Both the position numbers and the translations under genes were made by a program. Below are positions 13,292 to 20,036 of a stretch of DNA of 32,030 nt, in pieces; within the stretch, counting starts at the first letter, position 1, and each line of letters starts with the position of its first letter. The notes under the pieces are model-generated. The model was not told the DNA's origin. It was given only the letters and a program-made list of their open reading frames with translations, and did not search any database. Origin of the DNA: Frankia sp. AiPs1 (GTDB lineage Bacteria; Actinomycetota; Actinomycetes; Frankiales; Frankiaceae); NCBI RefSeq assembly GCF_023716945.1, contig NZ_JAMQQF010000023.1, positions 1-32,030 on the forward strand, given 5' to 3'.

Positions 13292-13954
13292 ATGGCGGAG
13301 AGGGCAGTGCACGCGCGCCAGCGACGGGCCGACGGGGAACGCACCCGCACCGCGATCCTCGACGCGGCGGTGCGGCTGTCGACCGTCGACGGCCTCGAGG
13401 GCCTGAGCATCGGCAACCTCGCCAAGGACCTCGGCATGAGCAAGGGCGGCGTCTACGCCCACTTCGACTCCAAGCAGGACCTGCAGCTCGCCACCGTGGA
13501 GGCGGCCGGCGCCATCTTCCGGTCAGAGGTCATCGAGCCCGCGCTGACGGCCGACCCGGGTGTGCCCCAGCTCCTCGCGTTCTGCGACGCCTACTTCGAT
13601 CATCTCGAACGGCGAGTCTTCCCCGGCGGGTGCTTCTTCGCGGGCGCCGCCCTGGAGATGGGAACGCACCGCGGACCCGTGCAGGAGAAGGTCGCCGAGT
13701 TCCACTCCGGATTTATTCAGCTCATCCGCGAGTTCGTGCGAACAGCGGTCGGACTCCAGCAACTGCCACCCGACGAGGACCCGGCAGCGCTCGCCCTGGA
13801 ACTCAACGGCACGCTCCTGGCGGCCGACACGAGTTTCGTGATGTACGACGATCCCTCAGTGCTGGACCTGGGCCGCCGAGTGGTGCGCCGCCGCCTGGGT
13901 CGCACCGAAGCGCGCGGAAACGAAACACCAGCGAAAATCAGTAATCCGCGGTAA
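13292..13954 (+). CDS. TetR-family transcriptional regulator (divergent from DsrE-like gene)
   Basis: 220 residues from ATG 13292, with AGGA eight bases upstream (ATG 13283 lacks a site). The helix-turn-helix is 'LSIGNLAKDLGMSKGGVYAH' plus 'FDSKQDLQLATVEAAG'. The C-terminal domain 'FPGGCFFAGAALEMGTHRGP' is typical of the TetR_C group also seen near thiol- or aldehyde-responsive genes. Its likely target is the adjacent pair of GAACGATCGTTC palindromes, giving control of itself and of the DsrE-like protein. Confidence 0.93.
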   Translation: MAERAVHARQRRADGERTRTAILDAAVRLSTVDGLEGLSIGNLAKDLGMSKGGVYAHFDSKQDLQLATVEAAGAIFRSEVIEPALTADPGVPQLLAFCDAYFDHLERRVFPGGCFFAGAALEMGTHRGPVQEKVAEFHSGFIQLIREFVRTAVGLQQLPPDEDPAALALELNGTLLAADTSFVMYDDPSVLDLGRRVVRRRLGRTEARGNETPAKISNPR

Positions 13955-14134
13955 GTATTCGTTGGCTGCGTCCAGGCCCGGCGGCGCCGTCGAGGTTCGT
14001 GGTGCAGCTTGGGTGACAGACAGGTGCCGTTCGAGCTGATCCCATCCTGGTCTGGTATTTGCCGACAGAGAAGGCGGTAGCTTTCTATAGCCGTTGACGG
14101 TGTAGGCGTGACTGATGCGGCGGCGGTTGCGGAC

Positions 14135-14170
14135 CTGGGCCTGGGTCTGGGTCTGGTCTGGTCTGGTCTG
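14135..14170 (+). repeat. CTGGG(C/T) / CTGGT microsatellite
   Basis: Three CTGGG(C/T) hexamers (14135-14152) are followed by three CTGGT pentamers (14153-14167) and a partial copy. The tract lies 30 bases upstream of the small membrane protein gene, within the 245-base gap after the TetR gene. A TCTATA box near 14084-14089 in the same gap could be a -10 element, but the evidence is weak. Confidence 0.75.
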
Positions 14171-14199
14171 AGGGACGGTCGGGTGCACGTGAGGTGGGG

Positions 14200-14748
14200 A
14201 TGCGCGTGGGCGAGCCGGTGACGGGAATCGACATCGACCTGGTCGAGTACGAGCGGCTGAAGGAGGAACAACTCGGACGGATCGGGGTCCGGGACAATCT
14301 GGTGTACGCCACCCTCGCGGTCTACGGGGGCGTGGCCGCGATCGTGCTGGGCGGGGGTGCGGGTCGGCTACCGGCACTGCTGTTGCTGCCACCGGCGTGT
14401 CTGGTGCTCGGCTGGACGTATCTGGTCAACGACCAGAAGGTGTCAGCGATCAGCCGTTATCTGCGCCGCGGGCTGGGACCACAGCTCGCGGCCGCGACGG
14501 GGCGCGAGATGCTGGGCTGGGAGACGGAGCATCGCAGCGACGGTGCGCGACGGCGCCGCAAGATTGCCCAGGTCACCATTGATGTCCTGCTGTTCTGTTG
14601 GTCGGGAGTCGGGGCCGTCGTGATCTTCTGGGCATCGGCCACGCGGGTCTCCTGGCCACTGCGCGGGGTGTCCATCGTCGAGGTCACCGCGCTCGTTCTG
14701 CTCGCCGTGGAGATCCTCCGCAATGCGGAGATCTCCGGGTCTGCGTGA
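14200..14748 (+). CDS. Small integral membrane protein of unknown function
   Basis: 182 residues from ATG 14200, with GAGG five bases upstream. Residues 1-35 are charged ('DLVEYERLKEEQLGRIGVRD'). Two closely spaced hydrophobic segments follow ('NLVYATLAVYGGVAAIVLGG' and 'LPALLLLPPACLVLGWTYLV'), then a cytoplasmic-looking basic loop with 'GARRRRKIAQ', then two more ('VTIDVLLFCWSGVGAVVIFW' and 'VSIVEVTALVLLAVEIL'). I do not recognise a named family, though similar four-helix proteins with a KEEQ..RI..RDNL N-terminus are common in actinomycetes. It converges on the cyclase-like gene, 33 bases away, so an effector role in the conflict island is possible but unproven. Confidence 0.78.
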   Translation: MRVGEPVTGIDIDLVEYERLKEEQLGRIGVRDNLVYATLAVYGGVAAIVLGGGAGRLPALLLLPPACLVLGWTYLVNDQKVSAISRYLRRGLGPQLAAATGREMLGWETEHRSDGARRRRKIAQVTIDVLLFCWSGVGAVVIFWASATRVSWPLRGVSIVEVTALVLLAVEILRNAEISGSA

Positions 14749-14781
14749 GCACCGTCGACGGCGGGGCGTGGGGAGAACTCC

Positions 14782-16044
14782 TCACAGCACCCGACGCAGG
14801 ACTGCGGGCGCCGCGCATTCCCGCACGACCCGGTAGACCGAGGCGTAGATCGAGCCGGATCCGACGGTGACCAGGTAGTGCGGCATATCACCGCGTTGCA
14901 GGCGGGCGGGGGCGGGTAGCGCGTCACCGACGTACGGCGAGTACATGATCAGGCCGTCGGGTGTGTCGGGGTCGAGGGCAAGCGCGTGCATCCCGGCATG
15001 GACCCCGGTGAAGTGGACCCGCAGGCTGTCGGCGGCGGCTGGGTGGAGTTCCCGGAATGCGGCGAGGCGGTCGACGGACCGCTTGATCTTCGCAGGGACG
15101 TCCTCACCGCGCTGAGCGCTCAAATCGTTGGCCATGCGGGACTCCGGATCGAGCAGGACACAGTCGTACCGGCCGCCTCGGCGCAGGAATTCCAGCAGGG
15201 CGTCCCGGTACCAGGCAGGCCGTTCGGTGGTGGTGAGATATCTCGAGAACGTGTTGAGCGCGGTTCCGACGTCCAACACATACCTGCTCGCGGCGAGGAC
15301 AAGCTCCGCTTTCGTCTGCTGACTCGGACGTTCGTGGAAGACATGCGCCGCGGACCAGCCGAGCGGTCCGTGCCGCGTCAGCCAGGATCGGCGCGCGTCC
15401 GCTGGATTGCCCGAGGTGGATAGCAGGAACACGTTGCGGCCCTCGTGCCGGCCCACCGGAACAAAGCGGTCCGCATGCTGACCGGCTACCCGGTGCACCT
15501 CCTCGGAGATGACCAGGCAGTCTCGGGGCGCGGCCTTCTCTAAATGCGCGGCGAAGTTGACGTCGGCCGAGTGGATCGACCGCTGGTGATGGTCGCCAAG
15601 ATAATGAAAGACGCCGCGGTGGATCGCCATCCGGACGTGTAGTTCGCCGGCGACGCCGATCTGCGCGAACTCGTCCCGCAGATGGGAGAGGTCGAGATCG
15701 AGAAAGGTGTCGGCGCTGGTGAGGGCGACGTCGCGGGCGATGCTCTCGTCGTCGTCATGGATGATGAAGAAGCCACCGTCGCCGTGCCACTGCCACAACT
15801 CGGCCCGTTCGCAGCGGTGGGAGCGCGCGGTCCGGGTCACCCGGTCGACCGCACGCTGATGGAACAGGTTGAACGCTTCGCCGGCCCGGTCCAGCGGATT
15901 CGCTGCGACGACGGTCGAGTAGCCCGAGGCGTCGAGGAACATGAAGTAGGCGTGTTTGTACGCCGTCCCCACCTCGAAAGCGCTCGGCCGGTCGCCACCA
16001 CGGGGCGGATCTGCCTCGTCACGCCCGCGGGAACCTCCCGTCAC
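14782..16044 (-). CDS. Class III nucleotidyl cyclase-like protein with C-terminal DUF5919-like domain
   Basis: 420 residues from GTG 16044 (GAGG four bases upstream); starts at 16095 and 15972 are possible but have poorer ribosome-binding sites. The N-terminal half follows class III cyclases: 'AYFMFLDASGYSTVV' (metal Asp38), 'WQWHGDGGFFIIHDDDE' (second metal Asp89), 'RMAIHRGVFHYLG' and 'HSADVNFAAHLEKAAPRDCL' (Asn163). The last motif normally reads NxxxR; here the Arg is His167. The C-terminal half from about residue 200 ('DVGTALNTFSRYLT', 'GGRYDCVLLDPES', a Ser/Arg-rich helix, 'MHALALDPDTPDGLIMYSPY') resembles DUF5919-type domains found beside regulators. It may make or sense a cyclic nucleotide. 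The neighbouring TPR-CHAT genes suggest a conflict role. Confidence 0.7.
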   Translation of the reverse strand: MTGGSRGRDEADPPRGGDRPSAFEVGTAYKHAYFMFLDASGYSTVVAANPLDRAGEAFNLFHQRAVDRVTRTARSHRCERAELWQWHGDGGFFIIHDDDESIARDVALTSADTFLDLDLSHLRDEFAQIGVAGELHVRMAIHRGVFHYLGDHHQRSIHSADVNFAAHLEKAAPRDCLVISEEVHRVAGQHADRFVPVGRHEGRNVFLLSTSGNPADARRSWLTRHGPLGWSAAHVFHERPSQQTKAELVLAASRYVLDVGTALNTFSRYLTTTERPAWYRDALLEFLRRGGRYDCVLLDPESRMANDLSAQRGEDVPAKIKRSVDRLAAFRELHPAAADSLRVHFTGVHAGMHALALDPDTPDGLIMYSPYVGDALPAPARLQRGDMPHYLVTVGSGSIYASVYRVVRECAAPAVLRRVL

Positions 16045-16346
16045 GATGCCTCGTAGGCGGACACCATCCGCACCGATGTGAGCACCCGCCGCCATCCCGC
16101 GACTGTCAGGGCTGCCTGGACCCCTGCCGGCGCGGCGGGCGCCCGAAACGCTGCCCACACGGCTGCTTCCCTCCCCGGGGCGCGAACGCCTACCCCGATG
16201 GTCGTGAAAAGTACCGCAGAACCGACGGCATTCGGGGCCGGTCCGCCAATGTTGCCGGTCAAGGTTTCTGCTCCCGGCCAAGGTTCCTGCACCCGGTCTT
16301 TCCGGCCGGCGGGGTGACTCGAGGCCGGTGGGCGCACAATGACGAG
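16045..16346. other. Divergent promoter region between cyclase-like and TPR genes
   Basis: About 300 bases separating the two divergently transcribed conflict genes. In-frame extensions of both genes reach into it, so the true spacer may be shorter (the TPR frame has a possible GTG at 16314). No clear palindrome or promoter consensus is visible, and the region is GC-rich throughout. Confidence 0.4.
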
Positions 16347-18608
16347 GTGACCGGATCCCTGGCGAACGGCCCGGATGCGGCTTCGCCGGGGGAACCGGAC
16401 GGGGTTCTGACAGCGGAGCTGGCGGCGTTGTGGGATCGGGTGCGCGCCGCGGCCGGCGGGGAGACCTCCGCGGTGCTCGGCGACGACGCGCTGGAGTTCG
16501 CCGAGCAGGTGGTGCGGCGCAGCACGACGGCCGATGCGGGGACGCCGGTGGAGGTCGTCCACGCCGTGGCGGCCCTGCGAGCCGTCCGATTCCTGGTCGG
16601 CCAGGACGAGGCTGACCGGCTCATGGCCATCCGCCTGCTGACCGAACTCGTGCCGGTCAGCCCGGAACTGGCGCCCGAACGCTGGCTGGCGAGCGTGGGC
16701 GCGACGGTGCTCGACGGCCGGGCGCTTCTCGCGGCGGACGCCCTCGAGCGGGCGCTCGTCTCGTCCGGTCCGGACGTGCTGCAGGACGCCGTCGAGCAGC
16801 TTGAGGCGGTGGTGGCGCAGACACCGGAGGATGCCGCCGACCTCGCCGGCCGCCTGTCCAACCTGGGCATCGCCCTGCGGCTGCGGGCGGAGCGGTTCGG
16901 CTCGGACGCGGACCTTGACCGGGCGGTGACGGTGGCCGCGACGTCCGTCGCGGCGGTGGTCGCCGAGGCTGGGGCGGAGCTGGCCGGCTGCCTGGCGAAC
17001 CTCGCGGACGCGCTGGTCACCCGGTACGAACGGCGAGGCGTGGGGCGGGACCTCGACGAGGCGACGGCGGTCCTGGTGCGGGCGCGGGCCATGGTCCACG
17101 GGCCGGCCGCGCTGGTCGCGACCTGCGAAAGCAAGCTCTGCGCCGTCGCGTGGCTCCGATTCGCGCTCAGCGGGCTCGCTGCGGATCTTGACACCGCCGT
17201 CGAACACGGTCGGCGGGCCTGCGGCTGCGCGCAGCTCATGCCGGGCGAGCTGGCGAGCGCCCGGTCGAACCTGGGCAGCGCGCTGGCGACCCGGTTCACC
17301 ATGACGGGCTCGGCGCGGGACATCGACGAGGCGGTCGGCGTGCTGCGCGCGGCGGTGGCGTCAACGGCCCCGGACGATCCCGCCGGCGCGCTGCGGCGCT
17401 CGAACCTGTCCGCGGCGCTGCAGGATCGCTACCGAGCGTACGGCGCGGCACGGGACCTCGACGCGGCGGCGTTCTCGGCACAGTCGGCGCTGGCAGGTGC
17501 GCTGCGCGCTGCCCACCCCGCCAGCGAAACCGCCACCTACTTCACGAACCTGAGCAACATCCTGCGGATGCGGGGCGACCTGCGAGCCCGGCTGGCTGAC
17601 TCCGCCGACGACGCGCGGGCCGATCTGGACGGCGCGGTCGTGGCGGCCCGGCGGGCACTGGACGCAACGCCAGTTGGTCATCCGGACCGGGCTGGCCGGC
17701 TCTGCAACACGGCGCTCGCGCTGCAGAGCCGAGTATCGCAGGGCCTCGCCGGGGACGATCCCGGCGACGGCCGGCCGCCTGATGTCCCCACGGCAGGCGA
17801 GGACGGAGCTGTCTCCACGGTGACCCGCGGTAGCGACGGCTACCTCGGTGCGGCGGTCGACCTGATGCGCCAGGCGGTGGCCGCCGCGACCGACCCGACC
17901 CGCCGGTCCGGGTATCTGGCGAACCTGAGCCAACTGCTGCGGGACCGCCACGACCGGGACGGCGATCCAGCCGATCTGGCGGAGGCGATCGACGCCGCTG
18001 CCGCTGCAGCGCGCCCAGGCGGCGACGGTGAACGGGTGCTCGCGGCGGGCGTCCTGCTGAACCTGGGCATGGCCCACGCCGTGCGCTGGGCTGCGACACG
18101 GCAGGAGGCAGACCTCACCGCCGCGCTGGCGGCGCTGCGCCGGGGAGCCGCCGCCGACCTCGCTCACGTCGATGACCGGCTCGGCTGCGCGCGGCAGTGG
18201 GGTGAACTGGCTGCCGTGGCAGGAGACTGGCCGCTCGCCCTGGCGGGCTACCAGGCAGCGACGGCGCTGCTCGCGCCAGCCGCCTGGCCGGGCCTGGCCC
18301 GCACCGACCGTGAACTCGCGTTGTTCCGCCAGTCACCGGTGGCGAGCGAGGCGGCCGCGGCCGCGGTGCACGCGGGCGACCCGGCGACCGCGGTCGAGCT
18401 GCTCGAGCAGGGACGTGCGGTGCTGTGGGGGCAGCTCGCCGCCGGCCTGGACGAGGTCGGCCGGCTACGCAGACAGGCGCCGGACCTCGCCGACCGGCTC
18501 GACGAGGTACGCGCCGCACTGAGCCTCAATGAGTTCGGCGCACTGTCCCTGTCCCCCGCCGGCTCCGGCGACGGCGAGAGGCGCGGGCCGGGATCGGAGG
18601 GGTCGTGA
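16347..18608 (+). CDS. Large tetratricopeptide-repeat protein, partner of CHAT protease
   Basis: About 753 residues from GTG 16347 (GTG 16314 is an alternative). After a 150-residue N-terminal domain come repeated units of the type 'NLGIALRLRAERFGSDADLD', 'NLADALVTRYERRG', 'NLGSALATRFTMTGSARDID', 'NLSAALQDRYRAYGAARDLD', 'NLSNILRMRGD' and 'NLSQLLRDRHDRDG', each a helical hairpin of the TPR_10 kind. The C-terminal part ('AVELLEQGRAVLWGQLAAGL', 'RLRRQAPDLADRLDEVRAAL') is what normally leads directly into a CHAT domain in fused proteins. Here it stops and the CHAT domain is a separate gene with a four-base GTGA overlap. The repeats probably sense a trigger and restrain the protease. Confidence 0.88.
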   Translation: MTGSLANGPDAASPGEPDGVLTAELAALWDRVRAAAGGETSAVLGDDALEFAEQVVRRSTTADAGTPVEVVHAVAALRAVRFLVGQDEADRLMAIRLLTELVPVSPELAPERWLASVGATVLDGRALLAADALERALVSSGPDVLQDAVEQLEAVVAQTPEDAADLAGRLSNLGIALRLRAERFGSDADLDRAVTVAATSVAAVVAEAGAELAGCLANLADALVTRYERRGVGRDLDEATAVLVRARAMVHGPAALVATCESKLCAVAWLRFALSGLAADLDTAVEHGRRACGCAQLMPGELASARSNLGSALATRFTMTGSARDIDEAVGVLRAAVASTAPDDPAGALRRSNLSAALQDRYRAYGAARDLDAAAFSAQSALAGALRAAHPASETATYFTNLSNILRMRGDLRARLADSADDARADLDGAVVAARRALDATPVGHPDRAGRLCNTALALQSRVSQGLAGDDPGDGRPPDVPTAGEDGAVSTVTRGSDGYLGAAVDLMRQAVAAATDPTRRSGYLANLSQLLRDRHDRDGDPADLAEAIDAAAAAARPGGDGERVLAAGVLLNLGMAHAVRWAATRQEADLTAALAALRRGAAADLAHVDDRLGCARQWGELAAVAGDWPLALAGYQAATALLAPAAWPGLARTDRELALFRQSPVASEAAAAAVHAGDPATAVELLEQGRAVLWGQLAAGLDEVGRLRRQAPDLADRLDEVRAALSLNEFGALSLSPAGSGDGERRGPGSEGS

Positions 18609-20008
18609 CGTGGCCCGGTGAGCCGACGTCGGCTGTCGATCGGGCGGTGGACCGCCGGATGGCGCTTGCCCGGGAGTGGGACGACCTGGTCGAGCAGGCC
18701 CGTCGCCTGCCCGGATTCGCGGATTTTCTGCGCACGCCACGGACGTCGACGCTGCTGCCGGCCGCGGCCGGCGGGCCGGTCGTGTACGTCAACGTGAGCC
18801 GATGGCGATGCGATGCGCTGATCGTCACCACCGACGGGGTGGAGCGGGTGCAGTTGGTCAGGCTGAACGCAGCGGACGTGGTGGAACGGGTTCGCCGGCA
18901 TCTGTTCCTTCGGCGGGAGTTCGAGGTCACGGCGGCAGCCGCGCAGCGCGGCGGAACCGTCGCGGACGTCGTCGGGCTGGGCCCGCCGGTCCCGCCCGAC
19001 GCGGTCGGTTCCGCGGTGCCGTCGGTCGGTTCCGCCGCTCGGCGGGCACGGCGGGCGTTGGACGCCGACCTGCACGGGCTCACCGGCTGGCTCTGGGACG
19101 TGCTGGCGCAGCCCGTGCTGCATCGGCTCGGCCTGCTCGACGGACCACCTGACCGCGACAACCGTCCGCGCCTGTGGTGGTGTCCCACCGGGCTGCTGAC
19201 GTTGCTTCCGCTGCACGCCGCCGGCCATTACGACGACCCGGTGGGCACCGGTCCGGGCACCTCCGCCTCCGCCGGCGACAGGGCGGGTGCGGGCCTGACG
19301 GTTGCGGACCGGGTCGTCTCGTCGTACACGCCCACGCTGCGGGCGCTGCTGCGGGCGACCGCGGCCGAGACCGACGCCGGCCCGCCGTCCGCGTCGGCCA
19401 GCCAGCCGCCCGCCGACCCGCGGATGCTGATCGTCTCGCTACCGTCGGCCCAGGGGCGGCCGTCGCTGCCGTACGCCGAGTCCGAACGGGACGTCCTGCA
19501 ACGCCATTTCCCGGGTGAGCAGCACACCCTGCTCGAGGGCGACGCCGCGACCCGCGCCGCCGTCGAGACGGCGTTGCCGCGGCACCGCTGGGCGCACTTC
19601 AGCTGCCACGGCGACCAGCAGCTTGGTGACCCGTCGAGCGGAGGGCTGGTGCTGCACGACCGGATGCTGCGCATCGCGGACATCGGCGCCTCCCACACGA
19701 CCCGCGAGTTCGCCTTCCTGGCGGCTTGCCGGACCGCGACCGGCGGCGTCAACCTGCCCGACGAGACGATCAGCCTGGCTGCCGCACTGCAGCACACCGG
19801 GTACCGGCATGTCCTCGCCTCGCTGTGGTCGGTGTACGACCTGGTCGCCGCGAGGGTGTCGACGCTGGTGTACGACGAGCTGATGGCGAGCGGAGTCTTC
19901 GAGCCACACCGGTCCGCCGCCGCCCTCGACGCTGCCATCGCTGAGCTTCGTCGCGCCTACCCCTACAACCTGAGCGTGTGGACGCCGTTCACGCACACCG
20001 GAACGTGA
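18605..20008 (+). CDS. CHAT-domain (caspase-like) cysteine protease
   Basis: 467 residues from GTG 18605, overlapping the TPR gene stop by four bases. Residues 1-125 continue the region normally linking TPR repeats to CHAT ('REWDDLVEQARRLPGFADFL', 'VVYVNVSRWRCDALIVT'). The CHAT fold follows: 'LWWCPTGLLTLLPLHAAGHY' (190-209), 'SSYTPTLRALLRA', 'ESERDVLQRHFPG', catalytic His335 in 'WAHFSCHGDQQLG' and catalytic Cys375 in 'FAFLAACRTATGG', then 'LPDETISLAAALQHTGYRHV' and 'SLWSVYDLVAARV'. Both catalytic residues are present, so it should be an active peptidase. In known systems CHAT enzymes are effectors or activators in bacterial conflict and cell-death pathways. The natural substrate here may be one of the neighbours. 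Confidence 0.93.
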   Translation: MTWPGEPTSAVDRAVDRRMALAREWDDLVEQARRLPGFADFLRTPRTSTLLPAAAGGPVVYVNVSRWRCDALIVTTDGVERVQLVRLNAADVVERVRRHLFLRREFEVTAAAAQRGGTVADVVGLGPPVPPDAVGSAVPSVGSAARRARRALDADLHGLTGWLWDVLAQPVLHRLGLLDGPPDRDNRPRLWWCPTGLLTLLPLHAAGHYDDPVGTGPGTSASAGDRAGAGLTVADRVVSSYTPTLRALLRATAAETDAGPPSASASQPPADPRMLIVSLPSAQGRPSLPYAESERDVLQRHFPGEQHTLLEGDAATRAAVETALPRHRWAHFSCHGDQQLGDPSSGGLVLHDRMLRIADIGASHTTREFAFLAACRTATGGVNLPDETISLAAALQHTGYRHVLASLWSVYDLVAARVSTLVYDELMASGVFEPHRSAAALDAAIAELRRAYPYNLSVWTPFTHTGT

Positions 20009-20036
20009 CGGCGCGGCCGTCGTCCTGCCCGGGGCG

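Noticed and set aside
14200-16044. Definite Pycsar system
   Set aside because: The cyclase NxxxR Arg is replaced, a large extra domain is present, and the membrane gene is convergent rather than in the same operon; kept only as a hypothesis.
20007-20021. Terminator hairpin GACGGC-GCG-GCCGTC between convergent CHAT and TPR genes
   Set aside because: Only six base pairs and it overlaps the CHAT stop codon; not distinguishable from chance in such GC-rich DNA.
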